From NCBI GenBank assembly GCA_030526425.1, contig JAUNCT010000006.1, positions 31,483 to 95,482 of the forward strand: 64,000 bases of DNA, given 5' to 3'. The position numbers and the translations under genes are program-made. Source of the DNA: Clostridia bacterium (lineage in GTDB: Bacteria; Bacillota; Clostridia; Christensenellales; CAG-138). The notes under the pieces are model-generated. The model ran no database searches and was not told the DNA's origin. It was given only the letters and a program-made list of their open reading frames with translations. Of the stretch, positions 42,193 through 50,041 are shown piece after piece (positions within the stretch are counted from its first letter, which is position 1; each line of letters opens with the position of its first letter).

Positions 42193-42642
42193 ATGAGAAA
42201 CAAGGCGTTTCTTGCCCTGCTGTGCGCGCTGTTCGCGCTCACAAGCCTTACGCTCGCAGGTGCCGAAGAAGAAACCATCACGAAAAACGTGAGCGCCCAG
42301 GTCGGGCAGCGCGTGAACTACAGCATCGACACGAACCCGCAGGGGCGTGCGCTCTCCTCGGGCGACCTGAGCTCTCTCGACGAGTTCGGGCTGACCGACA
42401 GCCGCGTGGAACAGAACCGCATCGTCATCGGCGGCACGGCGGAACGCGCCGGCGAAGCCACCGTGAACGTCACCTACGGCAACAACCGCGACGGCGCGAC
42501 CTACAAGCTGCGCATCCGCATCGACGGACCCGAAATGCCGCCGAAGACCGGCGATGAAAACCGCCCCCTCCTCTTCGCGGGGCTCGCCGCCCTCTCCGCC
42601 GTGGGTCTTGCGGTGACCGCCAAGAAACTGAGAAAGAACTGA
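42193..42642 (+). CDS. Small secreted wall-anchored protein with PPKTGD sorting signal
   Basis: 149 residues, SD GGAGG upstream of ATG 42193. Signal peptide ~1-23 ending LAGA. A short beta-rich domain (~25-110) with ATVNVTYGNNRDGATYKLRIRI in pieces. The C terminus PPKTGDENRPLLF, hydrophobic helix, then KKLRKN is a sorting signal. Its ten-residue core PPKTGDENRP is identical to that of the giant adhesin at 4168-14064, so one sortase probably handles both. No homologue recognised. It may be a minor pilin, a spacer or a tiny adhesin. Confidence 0.85.
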   Translation: MRNKAFLALLCALFALTSLTLAGAEEETITKNVSAQVGQRVNYSIDTNPQGRALSSGDLSSLDEFGLTDSRVEQNRIVIGGTAERAGEATVNVTYGNNRDGATYKLRIRIDGPEMPPKTGDENRPLLFAGLAALSAVGLAVTAKKLRKN

Positions 42643-42656
42643 ATCTCGGTAATATG

Positions 42657-42686
42657 AAAAGAACGCCCGAATGGGCGTTCTTTTTT
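42657..42686. terminator. Bidirectional terminator
   Basis: AAAAGAACGCCC, loop GAAT, GGGCGTTCTTTTTT. It serves the small wall protein (plus) and the convergent 42757 gene (minus). Confidence 0.92.
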
Positions 42687-42756
42687 GTTGGGTGTGCGGC
42701 GAGGTGTCGGTCAAATCGATATGTTCTGCGGATCGCCGGAAAACCGGTGCGGCAAT

Positions 42757-43161
42757 TCAACATTCATTCTGTGCCTTTCCTTCCGTTTCCGTTGCCATGC
42801 GTTGCCCGAGCATTTTGCAGAACAGCGCGGCTTCCTTCCGGTCCTCGTGCCACCGGCGGTTGCCTGCTCTCATTTCGTACGTATGCATCAAATCGAGCAC
42901 CGCGGGGCGGAAGAGCTGTGCGCAGCGCACATTTTCGAGCAAGCCGACCGGCACTGCGTTGAATTGATAACGTCCATCCCGGTTGACGCCGAGCGCAAGT
43001 ACCGAATCCGGGTCGTGTTCGTATTCCTCCGAGATCCACGGGGACCCGTACAGGTAGACTTTTTTGCCGCCGCAAAATTCTTTCGTCCCGTAACGCAATA
43101 CGCCTTCTTCATCGATGTGCTCTTTTTTGATGTTTGCAACGACACACCAACGCCATTCCAT
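42757..43161 (-). CDS. Small hypothetical protein
   Basis: 134 residues with GAGGAGG before the ATG at 43161. A single globular-looking domain: EWRWCVVANIKKEH at the start, FCGGKKVYLYGSPW in the middle, and LGQRMATETEGKAQNEC at the end. It has no signal peptide or TM. The aromatic-rich start and the NVRCAQLFRPAVL segment are reminiscent of immunity-like or SMI1-type small proteins, but no family is recognised. Monocistronic. Confidence 0.7.
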   Translation of the reverse strand: MEWRWCVVANIKKEHIDEEGVLRYGTKEFCGGKKVYLYGSPWISEEYEHDPDSVLALGVNRDGRYQFNAVPVGLLENVRCAQLFRPAVLDLMHTYEMRAGNRRWHEDRKEAALFCKMLGQRMATETEGKAQNEC

Positions 43162-43221
43162 TCAAACACCTCCTCGGGCATGCGCGCGTAGCGCGAAAAG
43201 TGCCCGGTTTTATACAAAGAT

Positions 43222-43257
43222 ACCCCGCTGCTTTCCGCAAGCGGGGTTTTCGTTTTT
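43222..43257. terminator. Hairpin at the end of the pilus operon
   Basis: ACCCCGCT...AGCGGGGT stem (43222-43229 with 43240-43247). The T-run TTTTCGTTTTT lies on the plus strand; for the minus-strand pilT the trailing U content is weak. Confidence 0.6.
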
Positions 43258-44300
43258 CAGATTCTCTTCGACAGCATGTCGGGGTTCTGGGCGTAGATGA
43301 GCGCGGTCTCGCGGGCGACGGTGCCTGCCTTGACGAGGCGGGCGAGCTCGTTGTCCATCGAGAGCATGCCGTCGCCGCCGGCGATGGCGTTGTCGATCTG
43401 GTGGGTGCGCCCGTCGCGGATCATGTTGCGGATGGCGGGGTTGACGCTCATCACCTCGAACACGGCGACCTGCCCGCCGTTCACGCAGGGCACGAGGCGC
43501 TGAGAGACGACGGCCTGCAGCACCATGGAGAGCTGCATGCGGATCTGCGCCTGCTGCTCCGCCGGGAAGGCGTCGATGATGCGGTCGATGGTCTTCGCCG
43601 CGCCGACGGTGTGGAGGCTCGACAGCAGGAGGTGACCCGTTTCCGCGGCGGTCATCGCCGTGCGGATGGTCTCCTGGTCGCGCATTTCGCCGAGCATGAT
43701 GACATCGGGCGCCTGGCGCAGCACGGAGCGCAGCGCACGGGCAAAGGAAACGACATCGCCCGGGACCTCACGCTGGCTGACAAGGGATTTGTCGTGGCGG
43801 TGGAGGTACTCGATCGGGTCTTCGATGGTGACGATGTGCCCCGAGCGCGTGCGGTTGATGCGGTCGACCATGCAGGCGAGCGTGGTGCTCTTGCCGCTGC
43901 CGGCGGGACCCGTGACGAGGATCATGCCGTTGCGGTGCGAGGTGAGGTCGATGATGAGCTTCGGGATGCCGAGCTCGTCGGGGTTCGGCAGACCGAACGC
44001 GACGATGCGCAGCGTTGCCGCGAGGGTGCCGCGTTGGCGGTACACGTTGCTGCGGAAACGGCAAAGCTCCGGGATGGAGAAGGAAAAGTCGTCGTCGCCG
44101 TTGCGGTCGAGCTGGTTGCGCTCGCGCCCCGCGTAGGCGTACGCCTGACCGATGAGTTCCTCGGCGCCGGCGGGCAGGATTCGCTCACCGACGGGCACGA
44201 GGTCGCCGCCCGCTTTCACCTTGACGGGTGCGCCGGGAATGATGAAGATATCCGAGCCGCCGAGCTCGATGGCTTGTTTGAGCAGTGCGCTCAGTTCCAT
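43257..44300 (-). CDS. pilT: PilT-type retraction ATPase
   Basis: 347 residues from ATG at 44300. Walker A GPAGSGKST, Asp box IEDPIEYLH, Walker B IMLGEMRD and His box HLLLSSLHT; the AIRNMIRD motif near the C terminus is the PilT-specific retraction element (AIRNLIRE in proteobacteria). It overlaps the upstream pilin-like gene by 10 nt. Powers disassembly or motion of a type IV pilus-like fibre. Notably no extension ATPase (PilB/GspE) or prepilin peptidase is seen next to it. Confidence 0.93.
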   Translation of the reverse strand: MELSALLKQAIELGGSDIFIIPGAPVKVKAGGDLVPVGERILPAGAEELIGQAYAYAGRERNQLDRNGDDDFSFSIPELCRFRSNVYRQRGTLAATLRIVAFGLPNPDELGIPKLIIDLTSHRNGMILVTGPAGSGKSTTLACMVDRINRTRSGHIVTIEDPIEYLHRHDKSLVSQREVPGDVVSFARALRSVLRQAPDVIMLGEMRDQETIRTAMTAAETGHLLLSSLHTVGAAKTIDRIIDAFPAEQQAQIRMQLSMVLQAVVSQRLVPCVNGGQVAVFEVMSVNPAIRNMIRDGRTHQIDNAIAGGDGMLSMDNELARLVKAGTVARETALIYAQNPDMLSKRI

Positions 44301-44728
44301 AATTCGTCCTCCGTTTCGGTCAGCAGGCGCCGCGTTTCGTAAGCGAAGCGCCACATGCCGTCTTCGTCCGTGACCGCAAGGCGGACGGAAAGCCTGCGCT
44401 TCCCTTCCCCTGCGGTGAAAACGATCTTGCCGTTTTCGGTTTCCGCACCTGCGGGCAGCGCGTTTTGGATGCGTTCGAGCATCTCCTCCGCGGTCTCGCC
44501 GGACTTGTGTGCCTTGTTCGCCTCGCCCGAGAGCGCGGCGCGGGTGTTTTCCGCGGCGGCGTACAGACCGAGGTCCGCTTGGGCGATGGTGATGCTGCGG
44601 TCGGTCAAAACCGCGTCGTTGTGCGTGCTGAGCGCCGTGAGCACCGTGAGCAGGCTGAGGCTCAGCACCGTGAGCACGAGCAGCAGCGACGACGTGCCGA
44701 TGCCGATGGATACGTTCGTTCGTTTCAC
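44291..44728 (-). CDS. Pilin-like membrane protein 4
   Basis: 145 residues from GTG at 44728 (GAGGAG upstream), overlapping its upstream neighbour by 4 nt. One N-terminal TM helix (~12-34, SLLLVLTVLSLSLLTVL), then an extracytoplasmic alpha/beta domain ending TRRLLTETEDELWN. No prepilin-peptidase motif with Gly-Phe is obvious before the helix. Looks like a minor pseudopilin-type component by position. Confidence 0.7.
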   Translation of the reverse strand: MKRTNVSIGIGTSSLLLVLTVLSLSLLTVLTALSTHNDAVLTDRSITIAQADLGLYAAAENTRAALSGEANKAHKSGETAEEMLERIQNALPAGAETENGKIVFTAGEGKRRLSVRLAVTDEDGMWRFAYETRRLLTETEDELWN

Positions 44729-45111
44729 GGGCGCGCCTCCTCAAACAGGGTCACGGGCAGGCGGAAGCATTCCGCGCCCTTCACGGTGCAGATGAGCGAA
44801 CCTTCGTAAAGCCCGCCGCCGGCGTTGTCCTTGCTTCCGCCCTCGAAGGAGAGGGTGTAGCGTTCGGTCGTGAGCACGCCGTTGGCGTCGAAGCCGAGCT
44901 CCGCTGCCGCGGCGGCTTTGTCGTCTGCGGCGAACAGGGTGTCGATCGCGGTGCGGCAGGCGTCGAGCGCCTCGCTCTTGGCACCGGTCAGCACGCTTTT
45001 TTCATACGCTGCGCCGAGCAAGCGGAACAGCAGCGCGGCGCAGACGAGGAAGAACAGTGCGGAAAAGACGGTCTCCATCATGAGGGAGCGCGTACGGTCG
45101 ATCTTGTTCAT
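44725..45111 (-). CDS. Pilin-like membrane protein 3
   Basis: 128 residues from ATG at 45111 (GGAGG). Helix at ~13-35 (VFSALFFLVCAALLFRLLG), then a small domain with YTLSFEGGSKDNAGGGLYEG. Overlaps the genes on both sides by 4 nt. Minor pilin-like subunit by layout; no named family. Confidence 0.7.
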   Translation of the reverse strand: MNKIDRTRSLMMETVFSALFFLVCAALLFRLLGAAYEKSVLTGAKSEALDACRTAIDTLFAADDKAAAAAELGFDANGVLTTERYTLSFEGGSKDNAGGGLYEGSLICTVKGAECFRLPVTLFEEARP

Positions 45112-45593
45112 TCCGCACCTCCTTCCGGCACGGCGATGGCGAGGCGGTGCTCCGAGCCGTCCGCGTCGAACACGGTCACGCGGAGGAGCTTTCCGTCGTA
45201 TTCCGCAGAGAGGCTCTGCGCCTCGCAAACGGGTTCGCCCACGTCGGGCTCGAATTCATCCTCTTGATAGCCGAAGCACTCGGTCAGCATGCCCTCATAG
45301 CAGTAGATGCGGGTGACGAGCGCTTCGTCTTCAAAGGTCTCGGGCAGAACGAGGATATCCCCCTCCGCCCCCTTCTCGATCAGCACGCCGCCCTCCGTCG
45401 CGCGCGAGGCGACCATCGAGCGGATGTACGAGCCGACGATCCTGTCGTGGGCGTGCGCCGAGGCGTGGTCGGTGACGTTGCGGTAAAAGCCCGCGCCGAG
45501 CAGCACCGCGAGGGTGCACATCACGGCGAACAGACCGAGCAATACATAAACGAACATGGAAGAAACGGATCTTCCGCGGGAGAACGGGCGCAT
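45108..45593 (-). CDS. Pilin-like membrane protein 2 (DUF4860-like)
   Basis: 161 residues from ATG at 45593. Helix ~15-37, then a domain with RIVGSYIRSMV, LVTRIYCYEGMLTECFGYQ and a beta-rich end. Suggests the DUF4860 type found in clostridial pilus operons, from memory. Start and stop codons interlock with both neighbours. Confidence 0.7.
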   Translation of the reverse strand: MRPFSRGRSVSSMFVYVLLGLFAVMCTLAVLLGAGFYRNVTDHASAHAHDRIVGSYIRSMVASRATEGGVLIEKGAEGDILVLPETFEDEALVTRIYCYEGMLTECFGYQEDEFEPDVGEPVCEAQSLSAEYDGKLLRVTVFDADGSEHRLAIAVPEGGAE

Positions 45594-45892
45594 CAGCGTT
45601 TCCCCCTTTCGAGTACCCGGATATCGGGCATGATGTTCGAGGCGAAGCCGTCGTACGCGACGATGAAGCGGTCCTCATCGAAGAGAAGACCGTAGTTCTC
45701 GCGGAGATATCCGACCTCCTGCGGGAACGCGCCCTCGACGGCATAACAGGTGAGCGCCGCGTTCTTCACGGCGGTGCGCACCATCTCCGCTTCGGAGTTT
45801 TGTTCGGCCGTGCCGATCCGGCCGACCGTCCATACGAACAGGGCCAGTACCGCGAGAAACGCGGCGATCACGGCTGCATCCTTTCGGTTCAC
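45593..45892 (-). CDS. Pilin-like membrane protein 1
   Basis: 99 residues from a GTG at 45892 with GGGAGG upstream. One helix (~6-26), then YAVEGAFPQEVGYLRENYGL, a pattern like the alpha1-C and following segment of small type II pseudopilins (A..YA.E...YP......). Probably a pseudopilin-type subunit. No major pilin is apparent in the operon. Confidence 0.72.
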   Translation of the reverse strand: MNRKDAAVIAAFLAVLALFVWTVGRIGTAEQNSEAEMVRTAVKNAALTCYAVEGAFPQEVGYLRENYGLLFDEDRFIVAYDGFASNIMPDIRVLERGKR

Positions 45893-45923
45893 TTGCGGTA
45901 CCCCTCCCTTCCGGTCCGGTCCA

Positions 45924-46970
45924 TTAAAGCAGACCCGCGAGCAGACCCGCCATCGGCATCATGACCGACAGGAGCACGCCGCCGATGACCACGGACAGCG
46001 TGATGACGAGCACGGGTTCGATGACGGAGACGAGCGCGTGGAGCCCGTTCTCGGCATCTTCTTCGTAGATGCCCGCGATCTGTTCGAGCATATCGGTCTC
46101 GTGACCGACCGCCGCCGCGGTACGCAGCATGCGCGCGTGGAGATCTTCGAGCTGACCGCCCTCCGCCATGGTCTCGGCAAATGCGGCGCCGTCGCGGAGC
46201 TTCGCGGCGATCGCGTTCAGGCTTTCCGCCGCGTGCTTGTCTTCGAGCACGGAGCCCGCCATTTCGATGGCTTCCTCGGCCGCAAAGCCGCCGGAAAGCG
46301 TCATGGACAGCACGGAAAGCTCACGCGAGACGGAGAGCTTGCGGTTGACCTTGCGCACCATGGGGATGAGATCCGTGAGGAAGGCGATCGTCTTCTCGCG
46401 GTATTTCGTTTTCATGAGCACGGCGATGACCACCGCCGCGATGAGCAGCAGCGAAGCGATGCCGAGCACGCCCCAGCCGACCGTCGTGCCGATGCCGATG
46501 AGGCGCGTGGCGGAGGCGTCGAGCCCCATGCCCATGCCCGCGAGCACCTGACGGAAGACGGGGACGACCAGCAGCAGCACCACGAGGATGACCGCCGCCA
46601 GCATGATGCCGAGCATCATGGGGTATGCGATCGCCGAGGTGATCGCCTCGCGCACGCGGGCTTCGCGCGCGTATTGGCGGGAAAGACCTTTCATGACCTC
46701 TTCGAGGCGACCGCTGCGTTCGCCGATGCCCGTCATCTCCACGAGATAGCGCGGCCAGGCGCTGTCGCGGCGCATCGCTTCATACAGCGAGCCGGTTTCG
46801 TCGAGCGCGTTGCTCAGCTGTTCGTACTGCGCGGCGCAGGGCGTTTGCGCGCCCGTTTCCGCCATCGAGCGGACGCCCTCGTACAGCGGGAGACCCGCCT
46901 CCAAAAGCATGGCGACCTGCGCGCAGAACCCGCTGAGTTCCTCTGCGGAAATGCCGTTGTTCTTTTTCAT
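45924..46970 (-). CDS. pilC: PilC/GspF-family inner-membrane platform protein
   Basis: 348 residues. Two T2SSF domains (~12-130 and ~210-330) with ~3 TM helices; GIGERSGRLEEVMKGL and AVGHETDMLEQIAGIYEEDAE are the duplicated G.G...L...L motifs. It is the platform for a type IV pilus-like machine. Here it is the first pilus gene, 76 nt downstream of the transglutaminase gene with no terminator, so the two are likely cotranscribed. Confidence 0.92.
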   Translation of the reverse strand: MKKNNGISAEELSGFCAQVAMLLEAGLPLYEGVRSMAETGAQTPCAAQYEQLSNALDETGSLYEAMRRDSAWPRYLVEMTGIGERSGRLEEVMKGLSRQYAREARVREAITSAIAYPMMLGIMLAAVILVVLLLVVPVFRQVLAGMGMGLDASATRLIGIGTTVGWGVLGIASLLLIAAVVIAVLMKTKYREKTIAFLTDLIPMVRKVNRKLSVSRELSVLSMTLSGGFAAEEAIEMAGSVLEDKHAAESLNAIAAKLRDGAAFAETMAEGGQLEDLHARMLRTAAAVGHETDMLEQIAGIYEEDAENGLHALVSVIEPVLVITLSVVIGGVLLSVMMPMAGLLAGLL

Positions 46971-47046
46971 GGTTTTCCCTTTCCCGCCCCGTGGGCGCTA
47001 TCGCTGTTGGAATCCGTCTGCGGCGTACCGCAGGCACCGGGTATGA

Positions 47047-47874
47047 TCAATAGTAATGTTCTGCCGTGTAGGTCGAGACCTTGCCCATTGCGTTGAGCTC
47101 CGCCGTCGGGTCGAAGAAAAGCTCCTGCCCGTCGATATAGGTCAGACACCACGCATGGTAGGTCTTATCCGCATAGCCGACCGCCATCTTCGAGGGGATG
47201 CCCTGCACGCGCAGCATGCAGCACGCAAGCGCCGCAAGGTCCTGACAGATGCCGCGCCGGTCGCTGAGGCACGCGTCGATATCCGGCAGGGTGCCCGCCT
47301 GCGCCGTGACGGCCTTGATGAAATCGTAAACGAAGTTCTTTTTGATGAAATCCTTCACCGCTTCGTATTTCGCCATCGGGTCGGTGAGCCCCGCGCAGAG
47401 CTCTTCGCTTTGCTTGACCGCCGCCGTGGTTTCGGTATAGGCGATCCACTTGTTCGGCACGAGGAAGGGCGCGTACTCATCGCCCAGCGTGACCTTGAAC
47501 TTGACCTTGCCCTGTTCGGAATAGCGGTTGCCGCCCGCGTTCTGGTAGAGCGCCACGGTGTATTCGCCGTTGCCGAAGGTCAGCGGCAGCACCTCGGTCT
47601 CGCCTTCGCCGTTGAGGTCGTAATAGATCTTTTCGCCGCCGTTCGAAACGGCGACCTTGAGGCGCTTTTTGTTCTTGCCCGCGGAAACGAGGATGTACCC
47701 GTCGGCACTGTTGCCGGCATCGACGGTGAGCTTGCCCTTTTTGAGCGCCTTTCCACCCGAAGGCGCGGGCCACACGAGCGCTGCCGCGCCGAGGAAGGCG
47801 AAGCTCAGCACCACCGCAAGCGCGGTGAGCGCCGCACGCAGAATATTCGGTTTTCGTTTCAACCAACCGTGCAT
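47047..47874 (-). CDS. Membrane-anchored transglutaminase-like protein
   Basis: 275 residues from ATG at 47874 (AAAGGA). One N-terminal TM helix (~10-35), an Ig-like middle domain (~50-135), and a transglutaminase core with Cys in RRGICQDLAAL, His in YHAWC and Asp in FFDPT. The complete triad suggests an active cysteine enzyme outside the membrane. Cotranscription with the pilC-pilT genes suggests a role in pilus or wall assembly (cross-linking or peptide cleavage), an inference. Confidence 0.87.
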   Translation of the reverse strand: MHGWLKRKPNILRAALTALAVVLSFAFLGAAALVWPAPSGGKALKKGKLTVDAGNSADGYILVSAGKNKKRLKVAVSNGGEKIYYDLNGEGETEVLPLTFGNGEYTVALYQNAGGNRYSEQGKVKFKVTLGDEYAPFLVPNKWIAYTETTAAVKQSEELCAGLTDPMAKYEAVKDFIKKNFVYDFIKAVTAQAGTLPDIDACLSDRRGICQDLAALACCMLRVQGIPSKMAVGYADKTYHAWCLTYIDGQELFFDPTAELNAMGKVSTYTAEHYY

Positions 47875-47903
47875 TCCGGCCGTTCCTTTCCATCGGATCG
47901 AAA

Positions 47904-47942
47904 TAAAAAACAAGAGGGAGATTCTCTCTCCCTCTTATTATA
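47904..47942 (-). promoter_or_regulatory. Compact terminator/promoter overlap
   Basis: Minus strand AAGAGGGAGA, loop, TCTCCCTCTT, GTTTTTTATTT ends the OppA transcript. TGGTATAAT (47937-47945) on the same strand supplies an extended -10 for the transglutaminase-pilus operon just upstream of it. Confidence 0.72.
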
Positions 47943-48017
47943 CCAGTCAAATGCCCGCAATGGAACGGTCATTTCTTCAATTTTTTCGACATATTTTGCA
48001 TATGTCAATTGTTGAGT

Positions 48018-49937
48018 TTACGGTGCGACGACGACCTCACCGGTCTCTTCGGGCATCGCGTCGCTCAGGTACGCGGGCACCGCCGCCTGCGGCCAGGAAG
48101 CGTACGAACTGACGTTGTAGTTGCGCAGGGCTTCGACCGAGAAGTCGAAGTAGACGTTCGAGTAGACCGGCAGGACCGGCAGGACCTGCTGCGTGTATTC
48201 GACGAACGAGACCCACTTCTTGCAGTAGTTCAGCGTGTCGCCGGGCTCGGTCTTGCGCATCGCAACGGCAAGGTCGTACAGCTTGTTGTCGCGGATACCG
48301 GAGCGGTTCGACATTCCCTGTGCCGCATCGGCGGGGTCGAACAGCACGGAAGGATCGAACGCCGCGTCGAAGTTCATCGCGGTGTAGATCATGTCGCAGG
48401 TGCGCTTCTTGTTGCGGTAGTAGCTGTCGAGCAGCTCGTTCCACGCCACTTCCCTGACGTCGATTTGGATGCCGGCTTCCTTCGCGGGTTCCGCAAAGTA
48501 AGTCACGAGCGCGGACTTGACGCCCGTCTCCTTCGGGCACAGCAGCGTGAGCTTCAGCGCGTTGCCATTCTTGGTGTAACGGGTGCCTTCCTTGTAGTTC
48601 GCGCCGTTGCGGCCGAAGCGGTAATCGCTCTTGTTCAGGTACTTGACCGCTTCCTCGAGACCGCCGTCGTACGCGGCGACCTTATCGAGCGAGAGCTTCT
48701 CCCACTCCGCGATCGCCTTTTCGTATTCGCGCTTCTCCTGCGCGGTGGCGTTCTCGGAAAGCTCCGCGACCGGGGCGGGCATGGTCTTCGAGACGATCTG
48801 GTTCATCCACTGACCGAGTCCGTAGAAACCGCCGGCGGCGATACCGTTCGCACCTGCGACCGCCTGCGTGAAGCCTTCCTTGTCGAAGAGGCAGGCCAGC
48901 GCCTTGCGGACGTTGACATCCGCGACGGCGGGGCGCTCGGTGCAGAAGCTGATGAAGGACAGACCGCTGCGCGCGTACGCGGTGACGGCGTTGCCCTCTG
49001 CGGTGAGCTGCATCATCGCGGAGACCGCGGTGTCGGACAGGGTCTTGTTGATGAGGTCGATCTTTCCTTCCTTGAGAAGGTCTGCTGCCTTATCCGCGGT
49101 GGTCACGGTGTAGGTCACGGTTTCGAACGCGGGCACGTTGCCCTGCGCGTCGCCCTTGTAGTTGGGGTTCTTTTTGAAGGTCGCGGTGGTGCCGTCGAAG
49201 CTTTCGAGGGTGTACGGTCCGCACACGACGGAGGGCTTTTTGAGGTAGCCGTTTCTGCCGGTGACGTTGCGGTTCATCTGGCTTTCGGAAAGCGGACGGC
49301 TGAGCGCCGCGCCATCCCCCGCATCCTCGGCAACGATCCCGGGCGCGACGACGTGCGCAGGCACGGGCTCGATATCGAGGTAGCTGAGCTCATAGAAGTT
49401 CGGCAGCGCGTTCGCGGCGATGGTGACCTCGAACTGATAGTCGTTGATGAGGCGCAGACCCGTGACGGTCTCGGTGCGCTTCGCGAGGTAATCGTTCACG
49501 CCCTTGATGAAGGAGAAATCCTCGGGGGTGCCGCCCGCCTTCTTGACGACGGGGTCGATGCGGAACAGCACGGAGAAGAGGTAATCCTTCGCGGTGACGG
49601 GCGTTCCGTCGGACCACTTGAGGTCGTTCGCGAGGACGATGTTGTAGATGTGGTCGCCGTAGTCGTTGCCGCGCGCGACGAATCCGGTGACGACCGTCGG
49701 GTCGACGGCGAAGGAGCCGGTCGCCGCATCGAAGGTCACGAGGGAGCAGCCGTGGAGCATCGCACGGACATCCGCGTCCGCGGTGTTGTTGCCCCACATG
49801 GTGGTGAAGAAGTTGCCCGTCATGGGCGTGAAGCCCGCGACGCGCAGGGTGTCGTAATCTTTCTGCGTATCCGCAAATGCGACACCGGAAAGAAGAAGCA
49901 GTGCGGCGAGAAGAGCCGATAACAGTTTTTTCAACAT
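48018..49937 (-). CDS. OppA-family peptide/nickel ABC substrate-binding protein
   Basis: 639 residues. Signal peptide ~1-22 ending VAFA. SBP_bac_5 features: DLKWSDGTPVTAKDYLFSV near 105-125, NPNYKG, and the C-terminal YRNKKRTCDMIYTAMNFDAA region. No permease or ATPase genes adjoin, so it is an orphan receptor that must dock on a transporter elsewhere. Lacks a lipobox despite the Gram-positive context; most SBPs in this window share that trait. Ligand unknown (oligopeptide most likely). Confidence 0.88.
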   Translation of the reverse strand: MLKKLLSALLAALLLLSGVAFADTQKDYDTLRVAGFTPMTGNFFTTMWGNNTADADVRAMLHGCSLVTFDAATGSFAVDPTVVTGFVARGNDYGDHIYNIVLANDLKWSDGTPVTAKDYLFSVLFRIDPVVKKAGGTPEDFSFIKGVNDYLAKRTETVTGLRLINDYQFEVTIAANALPNFYELSYLDIEPVPAHVVAPGIVAEDAGDGAALSRPLSESQMNRNVTGRNGYLKKPSVVCGPYTLESFDGTTATFKKNPNYKGDAQGNVPAFETVTYTVTTADKAADLLKEGKIDLINKTLSDTAVSAMMQLTAEGNAVTAYARSGLSFISFCTERPAVADVNVRKALACLFDKEGFTQAVAGANGIAAGGFYGLGQWMNQIVSKTMPAPVAELSENATAQEKREYEKAIAEWEKLSLDKVAAYDGGLEEAVKYLNKSDYRFGRNGANYKEGTRYTKNGNALKLTLLCPKETGVKSALVTYFAEPAKEAGIQIDVREVAWNELLDSYYRNKKRTCDMIYTAMNFDAAFDPSVLFDPADAAQGMSNRSGIRDNKLYDLAVAMRKTEPGDTLNYCKKWVSFVEYTQQVLPVLPVYSNVYFDFSVEALRNYNVSSYASWPQAAVPAYLSDAMPEETGEVVVAP

Positions 49938-49988
49938 ATCGCAGATCCTTTCAGGCGCCGTACAGGCGCCGGGTCATGATAGCCCCGA

Positions 49989-50018
49989 GACCCGGCACGC
50001 CCGAAGGCGCACCGGGTC
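49989..50018 (-). terminator. Strong hairpin after the MBG protein gene
   Basis: GACCCGG...CCGGGTC dyad with inner GCGCC/GGCG pairing; no clear U-run on the minus strand. Perhaps a partial terminator or attenuator before the OppA gene. Confidence 0.5.
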
Positions 50019-50041
50019 CACTTTGTGCCTGTGCGGTTCTG

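Noticed and set aside
42757..43161. Toxin or immunity protein
   Set aside because: No recognisable family or toxin partner gene; left as hypothetical.
43257..44300. GspE/PilB extension ATPase
   Set aside because: AIRNMIRD and the overall length are PilT features.
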